64,000 bases of DNA from Portibacter lacus. GTDB taxonomy: Bacteria; Bacteroidota; Bacteroidia; Chitinophagales; Saprospiraceae. The notes under the pieces are model-generated. The model was not told where the DNA came from, made no database searches, and was given only the letters and a program-made list of their open reading frames with translations. A program made the translations under genes and the position numbers. The stretch is from assembly GCF_021533215.1 (NCBI RefSeq), contig NZ_JAJNKA010000011.1:62001-126000 (forward strand). The letters run 5' to 3'. Positions 55,908 through 64,000 of the stretch are shown piece by piece (position 1 is the stretch's first letter; each line of letters begins with the position of its first letter).

Positions 55908-56082
55908 ATGTTGCAAATCTGCGAATATTCAAGGTAAGAAAAGGTATCAATCTGTGAAATGGTATTAATCATCGGTATAATTTAAATCTATGCACTTACA
56001 GAGTAATTCTTCAGCTTCACCGATTCCTTTTTAATCAAACAAGGAATCGCTTTAATATTGACCTAAATAAAAAATTAAACTT

Positions 56083-57006
56083 ATGAAAGTCTTATTAAAA
56101 ATTCTAGCGTTAATCTTAATTGTAAATATTTCTACTGCATCTGCTCAATCAAAAGAAGTGGTCATAGTGGGTACAATGCACCAAGTTCCTGATATAATTA
56201 AGAATGCCTACAAACCGATGTTTAAGAAGGTTAAAAAATATGAACCCCAAGCAATCTATGTAGAATATGTACCTGGAAGTGATCTAGAAAGTGTAGCATT
56301 TGACACGCCAGAATTCTTGCAGCTTTCTGATTCGATCGCTGAAAATTACAAACTCGATCAATGCGTAATCGATGAATTAAATAAGAAACCTCTGGATCAA
56401 TTTTCAACAGCAGACTTCACAGCGATGAAGACTTACTACACTGCAAAAAGAGATTACGCCAATACTAGATACTTTACCTTTCTGGAAAAATATGGCATCG
56501 ATGGCCCGAAAAAACCTAAAGGCAATGAAAATGGGGATATTAGCTTTAAACTAGCGAGTCACCAAGGAATGAAATATCTTCATTCGATGGATTATCAGGC
56601 AAGCAATCAATATTATTATAAATATTGGAGAGCATGTGATTCAACTTATATCGTAAGCGGGAAGATGCAGGACATTGCAAAGCAGAACAAAAAGCGATAT
56701 AGAATGGAAGTTGTGGGCACGTTGCTTCGAGGAAATGCAAGAAATACGAACCGATTAAAGACTTTAGAGCAATATCACAAGAGTAATACGCTACATTATG
56801 TTGAATCTCCGGAGGAAGTATGTGTAGAAGGAGGCAAATGGTGGGATTTCAGAAATGAGAAAATGGCTAAGAATATTGGTGATCAAGTTCTAAGATCAGA
56901 CAACGAAAGGAATTTGGTTGTTGTGGGAGCTGGGCATGTGGTGGGCATTAAAGCGGAGTTAGAGAAAAACTATCCTAATCTCATAGTTAGAACATTGTAT
57001 AAATAA
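56083..57006 (+). CDS. Secreted TraB/DUF5694-like protein
   Basis: 307 aa. Signal peptide ending STASAQ. Features of the TraB/GumN/ChaN-like superfamily: VVIVGTMHQVPDI at the start (GT-H motif), conserved Glu in PQAIYVEYVPG, and the last motif RNLVVVGAGHVVGIKAELEK. Members include metal-dependent peptidases such as TIKI. The sub-type closest to this one is the DUF5694 group, whose substrate is unknown. Single gene between the LytS/LytTR pair (divergent) and a barrel gene. Confidence 0.8.
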   Translation: MKVLLKILALILIVNISTASAQSKEVVIVGTMHQVPDIIKNAYKPMFKKVKKYEPQAIYVEYVPGSDLESVAFDTPEFLQLSDSIAENYKLDQCVIDELNKKPLDQFSTADFTAMKTYYTAKRDYANTRYFTFLEKYGIDGPKKPKGNENGDISFKLASHQGMKYLHSMDYQASNQYYYKYWRACDSTYIVSGKMQDIAKQNKKRYRMEVVGTLLRGNARNTNRLKTLEQYHKSNTLHYVESPEEVCVEGGKWWDFRNEKMAKNIGDQVLRSDNERNLVVVGAGHVVGIKAELEKNYPNLIVRTLYK

Positions 57007-57146
57007 GATCAACATTTATTTCTTATCAATTCGGAGTGCTAGTAAGAATGAATGATTTTGAATTCCCATTTGATAAGATCTGGTTTAATTGACGCCTACT
57101 GAACAGTTCTAATGATGTGGCACAGCTTTTGGTTTAAATCATTCTT

Positions 57147-57761
57147 ATGAGAAAGATAATTTTTATTGCTCTTTTGGGTTTTGTTACGAGCGCATCAGGT
57201 CAATACAGTTTTGACAAGAATGATTTTTTTGAAATCGGCTTTGCTTTTAAGACGATGTCCAATAGTGATTATTTAGCGAAGTCGACTTATTCTACATCAT
57301 TGTTTGAATGGGCTGATTCAGATATAAAGAGTAAAGAACTTGGCGGGATTGCTGTGGGGATGAAGTATGGAAAAGCATTTGCATCATTTGCACATATTGT
57401 TTTTGATATTGAATATGCTCAGTATAAAATAGAGGCACAAAGTCCAGTAGAATATAGAGAAACCGCATTAGAAACTGGTGATGTGTTATCACTTAAAGCA
57501 CTAAACATAGGTTTTGGGCCTCGATTTAAATTAATAGGAACGGAAGGTTTTGAACTATCCGTAGAAGGAGGTGGAAAGGCTTTTCACACCTTAAATGCTG
57601 GCGATGATTTAGTGGGTGGGTATTATGGACGCGTCATTGCTGGCGTTAACTTAAATAGAAGAGTTCAGGTCAATGCCAAGTATGGTTATGAAAGCACGGT
57701 GGGAAAATATGCTGCGACAGATCTTCCCGCTGAACTTGCACTGCATTTTAAAATATACTAA
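57147..57761 (+). CDS. Small outer-membrane beta-barrel (paralogue of 50648)
   Basis: 204 aa. Signal peptide ending TSASGQ. Strands YGKAFASFAHIVFDIEYAQY, LNIGFGPRFKLIGTEGFELS and YYGRVIAGVNLNRRVQVNAK mirror the paralogue at 50648 in order and spacing. The last strand ALHFKIY ends in an aromatic residue, as outer-membrane barrels do. Function unknown; it ends 8 bp from the convergent DUF547 gene. Confidence 0.7.
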   Translation: MRKIIFIALLGFVTSASGQYSFDKNDFFEIGFAFKTMSNSDYLAKSTYSTSLFEWADSDIKSKELGGIAVGMKYGKAFASFAHIVFDIEYAQYKIEAQSPVEYRETALETGDVLSLKALNIGFGPRFKLIGTEGFELSVEGGGKAFHTLNAGDDLVGGYYGRVIAGVNLNRRVQVNAKYGYESTVGKYAATDLPAELALHFKIY

Positions 57762-57768
57762 GAGCGAA

Positions 57769-58533
57769 TTATATTTCGGTGAAATTGAATAGATATAATG
57801 TCCAATCATAATCATCGAATGCTAATTCAACATCAGTGCTTGGCGTAATTTCGAATTTTTTCAAAATTTCTTTTGTACCACTTTTCCCTCCGAAATCACC
57901 ACGGAACCAACTCATTAATGGAGTGGTAATCACCTTATTTTCTGATTCCAAATACTTACTCTTATTATCAAGGTATTGTTTTGATATTTTTTCTAAGTCT
58001 TCATTAATGGTTTTGTCATCATAGATAGCTACTGGAGGACAGCTTTTAGCGCCGCAATTCAGTGCAAAGTGAATTCTATAATCCTTTTGGTCTGTATTCA
58101 ACTTTCGTTCCCACATCGAAGCGAAAAGATTAGGAATGTAGCCCCACGATAGTTTCACAGTTGAACTTCTAATAATTCCATGCTCCAGATCATCGAAACT
58201 TACCGCCTTACCAGCAATCATTAATTGTTTTGATTTGAAAAATTCTCCACGATCGCCATATTTTTCAGGGGCATCTTTTAAGACATCCATGATGTAGGCA
58301 TTGTATATATTGATCCAGAAAGCAAATCTCTTAGGATCAGTGTCTAGTTGTTCAGCAAGATCATTAACGTCTATTTCTGCTAATACCTTTTTATATTCAT
58401 CTGTAGGTTTTTTATCTTGGAGTGCTTTTAAAAAATCCTGTGATAATTTTATCATATTGTTATTATATTGGGCATTAAGCGGGCTGAATCCGAACAAAAC
58501 TATAAGAAAGGCACTTATTATTAATTTACTCAT
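57769..58533 (-). CDS. Secreted DUF547-domain protein
   Basis: 254 aa. Signal peptide ending FSPLNAQ. The DUF547 core is plain: KRFAFWINIYNAYIMDVLKD, SFDDLEHGIIR and RIHFALNCGAKSCPPVAIY, where the Cys and His residues suggest a papain/transglutaminase-like site. No biochemical function is agreed for the family. It stands alone, divergent from the glycosyltransferase gene at 58605 by 71 bp. Confidence 0.9.
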   Translation of the reverse strand: MSKLIISAFLIVLFGFSPLNAQYNNNMIKLSQDFLKALQDKKPTDEYKKVLAEIDVNDLAEQLDTDPKRFAFWINIYNAYIMDVLKDAPEKYGDRGEFFKSKQLMIAGKAVSFDDLEHGIIRSSTVKLSWGYIPNLFASMWERKLNTDQKDYRIHFALNCGAKSCPPVAIYDDKTINEDLEKISKQYLDNKSKYLESENKVITTPLMSWFRGDFGGKSGTKEILKKFEITPSTDVELAFDDYDWTLYLFNFTEI

Positions 58534-58604
58534 GGAAATCTATTTTTTATTACATATACGTAATTGAATTGTATGTTGGATTGTTTGAAACGAAATATTT
58601 ATAA

Positions 58605-59288
58605 ATGCTAAGTGTCATTGTCCCTACATTTAACGAGGAACAAAATATATGTGAGTTAATTTCTCACATTAAATCTTGTGATCATGGTGAAGATATAGAA
58701 ATAATAATTTGCGATGCTCCAGTTTCGCGAGATAATGGATATAAGAAGGCTCTCAAGTATGGTGTGAAGGCAATTCGATCACCGAAAGCTTATCGGGCTT
58801 TCCAAATGAACTATGGAGCAGATCAGGCGACGAACGAAATTTTGTACTTCCTGCATGCAGATGCTAGACCGCCGAAGAACTTTATTTCTGAGATTATAGA
58901 AGCGACCAAAGAAAGTGATTTTGGAATTTTCGCTTATAAATTCAATTCAGATAATTTGATGCTTAGGATGAATTCATTTTTCACTAGATATGATGGTTTA
59001 TTTGCTGGTGGAGGAGATCAGTCTCTATTCATTAAAAAACATGTGTTTCAGGAATTAGGTAAGTTTAATTCGAACCTCCGAATTATGGAAGATTTTGAAT
59101 TTTACAAACGGGCTAAACGATCTAAGTTGAAATCGACTATCATCAAGGAACCTTTAGTCGTCTCTGCTAGAAAATATGAGCATAACTCTTGGTTGAAAGT
59201 GAACGCTATTAATTTTTCTATCTTCTTTCTTTATTGGGTCAATGGGTCTCAAGAACGAATGATTGCATTGAATAGGAAGCTGAATTAA
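58605..59288 (+). CDS. Glycosyltransferase family 2 (TIGR04283-like)
   Basis: 227 aa GT-A fold enzyme. LSVIVPTFNEEQNICELISH (nucleotide-binding start), LHADARPPKNF for the metal-binding loop, and GLFAGGGDQSLFIKKHVF match the rSAM/selenodomain-associated transferase 2 (TIGR04283) family. The usual D/GGS-xDGT loop is altered to CDAPVSRDNG, which is odd and may change nucleotide binding. Some relatives act in arsenosugar formation; no arsenic genes are present here, so I do not infer that. Confidence 0.82.
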   Translation: MLSVIVPTFNEEQNICELISHIKSCDHGEDIEIIICDAPVSRDNGYKKALKYGVKAIRSPKAYRAFQMNYGADQATNEILYFLHADARPPKNFISEIIEATKESDFGIFAYKFNSDNLMLRMNSFFTRYDGLFAGGGDQSLFIKKHVFQELGKFNSNLRIMEDFEFYKRAKRSKLKSTIIKEPLVVSARKYEHNSWLKVNAINFSIFFLYWVNGSQERMIALNRKLN

Positions 59289-59358
59289 TCTAAACTACAT
59301 TTGTAACTATTCAAGTTCAATTGCGATTAGACCTATTTTATTAGAGATTTAAAGTATT

Positions 59359-59374
59359 CGAGGCTTTAGCCTCG
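59359..59374. other. Hairpin CGAGGCT-tt-AGCCTCG
   Basis: A perfect 7-bp, GC-rich stem about 70 bp after the transferase stop. The plus-strand T-run after it is short (TTGT), so it could stabilise or weakly terminate that mRNA. Confidence 0.5.
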
Positions 59375-59378
59375 TTGT

Positions 59379-59402
59379 AAAAAAAACGCTACTAAAGTAG
59401 CG
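59379..59402 (-). terminator. Intrinsic terminator of the thrS-glycosyltransferase unit
   Basis: On the minus strand a stem CGCTACT / AGTAGCG (59387-59402) is followed by eight Ts (59379-59386), 15 bp after the stop at 59417. Confidence 0.85.
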
Positions 59403-59416
59403 AAAACTGAACTAGA

Positions 59417-60157
59417 CTATTTATAAATTTCTGTTTTCATTAATCCCAACTTATTGAAAAAGTGAACGAAAGAAACTCTTAACACTCCAAGACCGTATTT
59501 TATGCTTCTAGGAATATTAATCGAAGATGCTTCCTCGAAATACTTAGTTGGACAGGTTACTTCCCCAATATCAAAACCCTTGTAAATGATCTGAGATAGC
59601 ATTTCATTGTCGAAAACGAAATCGTCATCATTGGCATTAAAATTTATCCCTCTTAATACGACGTCACTAAATGCTCTATATCCAGTATGATATTCAGAAA
59701 GTTTATAATTAACCAGAATGTTTTGGGTAAAAGTAAGTCCACGATTAGCAACATACTTATACCAAGGCATACCACCTTTTAAAGCGCCTTTTCCAAGAAT
59801 TCTAGATCCAAGAACAACTGGGTATAAGTCTTCTCCGATGATATTCACCATCGATGGAATTAACTTAGGTGTATATTGATAATCTGGATGAAGCATGATG
59901 ATAATATTGCCTCCTAATTCCAATGCTTTATTATAGAGCGACTTCTGATTTCCTCCGTATCCCTTGTTCTTCTCATGAGAGATGATATGCTGAATTCCCA
60001 GCTCTCTAGCTTTCTCAACTGTATTATCTGTACTGGCATCATCACAAAGAATTACTTCGTCGACGAGGTCCATTGGAATCTCACTGACTGTTTTTTCTAA
60101 GGTAGCAGCAGCATTATAAGCAGGAAGAACAACAACAACTTTCTTGTTTTTATACAT
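59417..60157 (-). CDS. Glycosyltransferase family 2, dolichol-phosphate-mannose-synthase-like
   Basis: 246 aa, soluble GT-A enzyme. Motifs: VVLPAYNAAATLEKTVSEIP, LCDDASTDNT, HEKNKGYGGNQKSLYNKALE and the metal-site region MLHPDYQYTP, where His replaces the usual first Asp. SEYHTGYRAFSDVVLR is typical of polyprenyl-phosphate glycosyltransferases, so the product is probably a lipid-linked sugar. Its ATG follows the thrS stop with no gap, so they are cotranscribed. Confidence 0.88.
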   Translation of the reverse strand: MYKNKKVVVVLPAYNAAATLEKTVSEIPMDLVDEVILCDDASTDNTVEKARELGIQHIISHEKNKGYGGNQKSLYNKALELGGNIIIMLHPDYQYTPKLIPSMVNIIGEDLYPVVLGSRILGKGALKGGMPWYKYVANRGLTFTQNILVNYKLSEYHTGYRAFSDVVLRGINFNANDDDFVFDNEMLSQIIYKGFDIGEVTCPTKYFEEASSINIPRSIKYGLGVLRVSFVHFFNKLGLMKTEIYK

Positions 60158-62080
60158 CTACAGCAAGTTTTTAAAATATTCCACAAAAGCATCAAATTGC
60201 ATAGATCCTTTGTCTCCTTCTCCTTGAACCCTAACTCCTATACTATTATCTGCAACTTCATTTTCACCGATAATCAATAAAAATGGAATTTTTTGCATTT
60301 CGTTATCTCGGATTTTTCTTCCAATAGTTTCATTTCTTTCGTCTATGAATCCACGGATATCATGTACTGCAAGTTTTTCTTTTAACTCCTTACAGTATGG
60401 TAGAAATACATCAGAAACTGGAATGATAACGAATTGCTCTGGTGTTAACCAAAGTGGAAATTTTCCTGCGGTATGCTCGATTAATATAGACATAAATCTC
60501 TCCATAGAACCGAAAGGAGCTCTATGAATCATTACCGGTCTATGTGGTTTATTATCTGCACCTATGTATTCTAATTCGAATCTCTCAGGTAAGTTATAAT
60601 CCACTTGTATGGTTCCTAGTTGCCATGATCTGCCTAAGGCATCACGAACCATGAAATCTAGTTTAGGTCCGTAGAATGCAGCCTCTCCCAGAGCGGTAGT
60701 TGTTTCCATATCTACTTCTGCAACAGCTTCGATTATCGCCTGTTCTGCAGAATCCCAATTTTCATCAGAACCAATATATTTTTCTGGCTTTTCTGGATCT
60801 CTAAGGGAAATCTGAGCGGTGTAACTTTCGAAACCCATCTTCTCTAATACTTGTTTTGTTAATTCAAGTACAGATAGAAATTCACCTTTAACTTGCTCTT
60901 TCGTACAAAACAAGTGAGCGTCATCTTGAGTAAATCCTCTTACTCTTGAAAGCCCGTGCAATTCACCACTTTGCTCGTAACGATATACGGTCCCAAATTC
61001 GCCAATTCTTAATGGCAATTCTTTGTAAGACCTCGGTCTGTGTGCGAAAATTTCACAGTGGTGAGGGCAGTTCATTGGCTTTAACAAAAACTCTTCACCT
61101 TCTTTAGGTGTTTTTATTGGCTGAAAACTATCTTCTCCATATTTATCATAATGACCAGAAGTAACATATAATTCTTTTTGGCCAATGTGGGGAGTGACCA
61201 CCATTTGATAGCCCGCTTTTTCTTGCTGTTCTCTTAAGTAAGATTGCAATCTTTCTCTAATTTGAGTTCCTTTCGGAAGCCACATGGGAAGTCCTGATCC
61301 CACTTTCTGAGAAAACATAAATAATTCTAGTTCTTGGCCTAACTTTCTATGGTCTCGTTTTTTAGCTTCTTCTACTAATTCCAGATATTCCTTCAGTTCC
61401 TTTTGCTTAGGAAAAGTCACACCGTAGATTCTAGTCAGTTGTTTTCTATTTTCGTCTCCTCTCCAGTAAGCACCAGCTAGACTAGTTAATTTAACTGCTT
61501 TTATCGGTGAGGTAGTCGGGATGTGTGGTCCACGACATAGATCAGTAAATCCTCCTTGAGAGTAAAAAGTGATGGCACCGTCTTCCAGGCCATCTATTAA
61601 TTCTAGTTTATATTCATCATCCTTTTCTTTAAAATAAGAAATGGCATCAGCTTTAGATATTGATTTTCTGGTAAATTCATTTTTCTCTCTGGCGAGTTCA
61701 AGCATTTTCTGCTCTATAGCTGGCAAGTCTTCAGGAGTCAAAGTTCGATCTCCTAAATCTACATCATAGTAGAACCCTGTTTCGATAGCTGGTCCGATTC
61801 CAAATTTGGTTCCAGGATACAGAGATTCCAATGCTTCCGCAAATAAATGCGCACTTGAATGCCAGAATGTCGATTTTCCAGCTGGATCATTCCAGGTAAA
61901 TAACTTAATATTTGCATCATTATCAATAGGTCGCGTCGCATCCCATACTTCTCCATTTACTTCTGCAGATAGTACGTTTCGTGCTAAACCTTCGCTAATA
62001 GACTTGGCAATATCCATTGCACTTGTCCCTGCTTCATATTCCCGAATGTTGCCGTCCGGAAAAGTAATATTGATCATCAT
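60158..62080 (-). CDS. thrS: Threonyl-tRNA synthetase
   Basis: 640 aa, normal length. Domains in order: TGS (3-62), tRNA-SAD editing domain ([35 protein letters not shown]), class II core with motif 2 [20 protein letters not shown] and [10 protein letters not shown] (zinc Cys), motif 3-like [14 protein letters not shown], and the C-terminal anticodon-binding domain. It charges tRNA-Thr. ATG at 62080; another ATG follows immediately. No T-box leader. A possible promoter box TAATTTTG lies at 62106-62113. Confidence 0.97.
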   Translation of the reverse strand: MMINITFPDGNIREYEAGTSAMDIAKSISEGLARNVLSAEVNGEVWDATRPIDNDANIKLFTWNDPAGKSTFWHSSAHLFAEALESLYPGTKFGIGPAIETGFYYDVDLGDRTLTPEDLPAIEQKMLELAREKNEFTRKSISKADAISYFKEKDDEYKLELIDGLEDGAITFYSQGGFTDLCRGPHIPTTSPIKAVKLTSLAGAYWRGDENRKQLTRIYGVTFPKQKELKEYLELVEEAKKRDHRKLGQELELFMFSQKVGSGLPMWLPKGTQIRERLQSYLREQQEKAGYQMVVTPHIGQKELYVTSGHYDKYGEDSFQPIKTPKEGEEFLLKPMNCPHHCEIFAHRPRSYKELPLRIGEFGTVYRYEQSGELHGLSRVRGFTQDDAHLFCTKEQVKGEFLSVLELTKQVLEKMGFESYTAQISLRDPEKPEKYIGSDENWDSAEQAIIEAVAEVDMETTTALGEAAFYGPKLDFMVRDALGRSWQLGTIQVDYNLPERFELEYIGADNKPHRPVMIHRAPFGSMERFMSILIEHTAGKFPLWLTPEQFVIIPVSDVFLPYCKELKEKLAVHDIRGFIDERNETIGRKIRDNEMQKIPFLLIIGENEVADNSIGVRVQGEGDKGSMQFDAFVEYFKNLL

Positions 62081-62105
62081 AAATGTTTATTCTAGAATGA
62101 ATGTG

Positions 62106-62113
62106 CAAAATTA
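62106..62113 (-). promoter_or_regulatory. Possible TAnnTTTG promoter box for thrS
   Basis: Minus-strand TAATTTTG 25 nt before the thrS ATG. No clear TTG at the -33 distance, since the upstream region is the terminator of the next gene. Confidence 0.4.
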
Positions 62114-62128
62114 GGATTTTTATGGGAT

Positions 62129-62166
62129 AAAAAAAGCCAGACGATCATGAATGTGACCGTCTGGCT
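62129..62166 (-). terminator. Intrinsic terminator of the M43 protease gene
   Basis: AGCCAGACG and CGTCTGGCT (62135-62143, 62158-62166) form a 9-bp stem with a 14-nt loop. On the minus strand it is followed by seven Ts. It lies 54 bp after the protease stop. Confidence 0.88.
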
Positions 62167-62219
62167 ATTGAATAAGATTATTATTTATTCGTTAAAATTG
62201 CATTGGCATTGCCACTGAG

Positions 62220-64000
62220 CTATTTGATAACGACAAATTTCTTAATAATTTGATCCACTCCATTGTTTAAATGGATGTAGTAAATTCCTGCATTTAACTC
62301 TCCAACTTGAAGTTTTTCAGAATTGGATCCTTTAACAGCTTTTGTATTCTGTGTCATTACTTTTCTTCCTGACATGTCTAATACATTAATCTGAACTTGT
62401 GAATCACTATTCGATCTATAATTAACATTTAGTAAATTATAAGTTGGATTAGGGAATATTTTCACTTTCGAAATCTTATCAGACGCTAACTCATTAAGAG
62501 TAGTTTCTTCAGTAATTTCTCTTGCAGTATTAACACATCCTGAAATATTGATATCATCTAAATAGATGAAATCACTGTTAGAGGAAGCATCACATCTGAA
62601 TCTGAATTTAGTAGTACTAGTGAATGTGCCAGTAATCGTTACTGTTTCATATTCTCTAGAATTATTACTGAAATCACTACCTCTAGACCAAGATACTAAT
62701 GTAGCATAAGAACTACCACCATCTGTACTTGCTTGTAACCAGAAGTCTTCACCGTTCTCCATGCTTCTAGCATAGTAGCTGAAATCAATAACAACCTCAG
62801 TATATCCAGCTAAATTTAGATTATCTGTTGTCGTTGTAGAAGAATTAGTATTGTCTCTTAATCTTATAGATCTAGATCCACTACTAGCGAATGTGCTTCC
62901 ATTATTTAATGAACAATCACTTCCGCCATCATTCCAGATTCCGAATCCACCTTCAAAATCATTGAAGTCAATATTAACCGTTGTGCAACCTGTAGGATTA
63001 CAAGGTGCACAATCAGGGCCACCGCAATCTACACCAGTTTCTTGGCCGTTTTGGATACCATCAGTACAAGTAGGTTCTACTGGGCAATCAGGGCAATCAG
63101 GGCCACCACAATCTACGCCAGTTTCTTGACCATTTTGGATGCCATCATCACAAGTTGGCTCTACTGGACAATCAGGGCAATCAGGACCACCGCAATCTAC
63201 ACCAGTTTCTTGACCGTTTTGGATGCCATCAGTACAAGTAGGTTCTACTGGACAATCAGGGCAATCAGGACCACCACAATCTACACCAGTTTCTTGACCA
63301 TTCTGGATGCCATCATCACAAGTTGGACCATTTCCTCCTCCTAAGCAGAAGTTTGTGGTTTCTGAGCTGCCGAAGCTACCTCCACTTGCTACAGAATTTC
63401 CTCCAGCAGTAACACTATAAGATCCGTTTCCATATGTGCAACAGATTCCATCGCCATAAGCATCATTTATAATAAAGTCATAACAGCCATCTTCTAAGCA
63501 CAAGTCAATAGACACCGTCGATCCATCTGCTTGATTTCCATAAGTTCCTCCTTGAGCAACTGTTACACCATTGCCATCAGTAATGCTCCAACTAGTTTCT
63601 TCAGGATAGTTATCTAAAGTTATGGAAACATTTACATCAGTTCCTGCACATGGGCAAGTTGGACATTCAGAACCACCACAATCTACGCCTGTTTCGTCAC
63701 CATTTTGGATGCCATCATCACAAGTTGGATCTGGTGGACAATCAGGACAATCAGGACCACCGCAATCGACACCTGTTTCTTGACCGTTTTGGATACCATC
63801 GGTACATGTTGGGTCTGCAGGAGTTCCACAAGCAGTTGAAGACAAGAGACTTTCACGGAAACCTCCCGTATCAAAAATAGCTCTCATTCTAACTTTCTGT
63901 CCATTTGTAAATAGATTCATACAGGCATCGTCAGAGTAGTCCATGTAATTTTGTACCATATCAACAGTACCACAAGAAACATGTCCTTCATTACATCCTC
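62220..64000 (-). CDS. Secreted M43-type metalloprotease, C-terminal part, with Cys-rich repeats and T9SS sorting domain
   Basis: Partial: the 5' end lies beyond the right edge and the frame stays open to base 64000. The visible start (GCNEGHVSCGTVDMVQNYMDY and DDACMNLFTNGQKVRMR) is the end of a pappalysin/cytophagalysin (M43) catalytic domain, including the Met-turn region NYMDYSDD. The HExxH zinc motif should be just off the edge. Then come two and later four copies of a 28-residue repeat (TCxDGIQNGQETGVDCGGPD), split by a CUB-like or proprotein-type beta-domain of about 90 residues. A carbohydrate-binding-like module follows (GFGIWNDGGSDCSLNNG), and the tail FPNPTYNLLNVNY to IKKFVVIK is a T9SS sorting domain. 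Secreted protease. Confidence 0.88.
   Translation of the reverse strand, partial: GCNEGHVSCGTVDMVQNYMDYSDDACMNLFTNGQKVRMRAIFDTGGFRESLLSSTACGTPADPTCTDGIQNGQETGVDCGGPDCPDCPPDPTCDDGIQNGDETGVDCGGSECPTCPCAGTDVNVSITLDNYPEETSWSITDGNGVTVAQGGTYGNQADGSTVSIDLCLEDGCYDFIINDAYGDGICCTYGNGSYSVTAGGNSVASGGSFGSSETTNFCLGGGNGPTCDDGIQNGQETGVDCGGPDCPDCPVEPTCTDGIQNGQETGVDCGGPDCPDCPVEPTCDDGIQNGQETGVDCGGPDCPDCPVEPTCTDGIQNGQETGVDCGGPDCAPCNPTGCTTVNIDFNDFEGGFGIWNDGGSDCSLNNGSTFASSGSRSIRLRDNTNSSTTTTDNLNLAGYTEVVIDFSYYARSMENGEDFWLQASTDGGSSYATLVSWSRGSDFSNNSREYETVTITGTFTSTTKFRFRCDASSNSDFIYLDDINISGCVNTAREITEETTLNELASDKISKVKIFPNPTYNLLNVNYRSNSDSQVQINVLDMSGRKVMTQNTKAVKGSNSEKLQVGELNAGIYYIHLNNGVDQIIKKFVVIK
62995..63324 (-). repeat. 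Four near-identical 84-bp coding repeats
   Basis: Each 84-bp unit encodes 28 residues (DGIQNGQETGVDCGGPDCPD core). The spacing is exactly 84 bp where checked (63318 to 63234). A further two copies, less alike, lie at about 63650-63820. Purely coding repeats, not a CRISPR. Confidence 0.85.

Noticed and set aside
62081-62219. T-box leader before thrS
   Set aside because: The gap of 139 bp holds the neighbour's terminator and a promoter-like box, but no T-box consensus; T-boxes are also uncommon in Bacteroidota.
62995-63820. Possible CRISPR array from regular 84-bp spacing
   Set aside because: The repeats keep one reading frame and encode a 28-residue Cys-rich module.

Overview
The window comes from an AT-rich member of the Bacteroidota, probably a free-living, possibly marine or gliding lineage. 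I base this on three proteins with type IX secretion (T9SS) C-terminal sorting domains, a SprE/PorW lipoprotein, a PorP/SprF barrel, a GSCFA protein, DUF4286, and TAnnTTTG-type promoter boxes. I cannot place it below phylum level from the sequence alone. I found no rRNA, tRNA, CRISPR array, prophage or replication origin.

Layout. 1-7.2 kb: a truncated propeller/HEAT-repeat lipoprotein, divergent from a 1424-aa T9SS cargo protein. 7.3-12.6 kb: two ArsR-type regulators, tsaB, a C-terminal processing protease, a phosphohexomutase homologue that has lost its catalytic loops, and pcm. 12.6-16.7 kb: a tandem-repeat patch, then yidD / anti-sigma-like / ECF sigma in one operon, divergent from a VWA T9SS protein. 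16.8-22.6 kb: an OmpR/EnvZ-type two-component pair, a DinB-like protein, a glucosaminidase-LysM / outer-membrane pair, and a TPR lipoprotein with a near-leaderless promoter. 22.8-31.5 kb: dodecin, a DUF4286 / acyl-CoA dehydrogenase / site-2 protease operon, monomeric isocitrate dehydrogenase, crcB with a WecA-type transferase, and uppS. 31.5-38.7 kb: bamA, a RAYT (REP-associated tyrosine transposase) framed by REP-like palindromes, a peptide-binding lipoprotein, a TIGR01777 protein and a HAD phosphatase. 38.7-45.3 kb: an envelope/motility neighbourhood (M23 peptidase, sprE/porW, AtpI- and AtpZ-like proteins, bactofilin, porP/sprF). 45.4-50 kb: a trypsin-like protease carrying a zinc ribbon together with an unknown partner, a GSCFA protein and a D15-type barrel. 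50-64 kb: repeats, two paralogous small barrels, cydAB, a LytS/LytTR pair, TraB- and DUF547-type proteins, two glycosyltransferases, thrS and the C-terminal part of a secreted M43 metalloprotease.

How they fit together. Much of the window serves the cell envelope: outer-membrane protein folding (bamA), peptidoglycan and lipid-carrier metabolism (uppS, WecA-type transferase, M23, glucosaminidase), T9SS secretion (porP, sprE) and its cargo. The rest is housekeeping (thrS, tsaB, icd, cydAB) plus regulators.

Most interesting points: (1) a RAYT gene between two nearly identical ~99-bp palindrome pairs whose hairpin core recurs in at least nine copies at four places; (2) a protease plus partner operon in which both proteins seem to end in, or contain, the same YbjN/secretion-chaperone-like domain; (3) a phosphohexomutase pseudoenzyme; (4) a promoter-to-ATG spacing of exactly six bases at three genes, suggesting leaderless or near-leaderless mRNAs; (5) a second dispersed 27-30-bp palindrome family.
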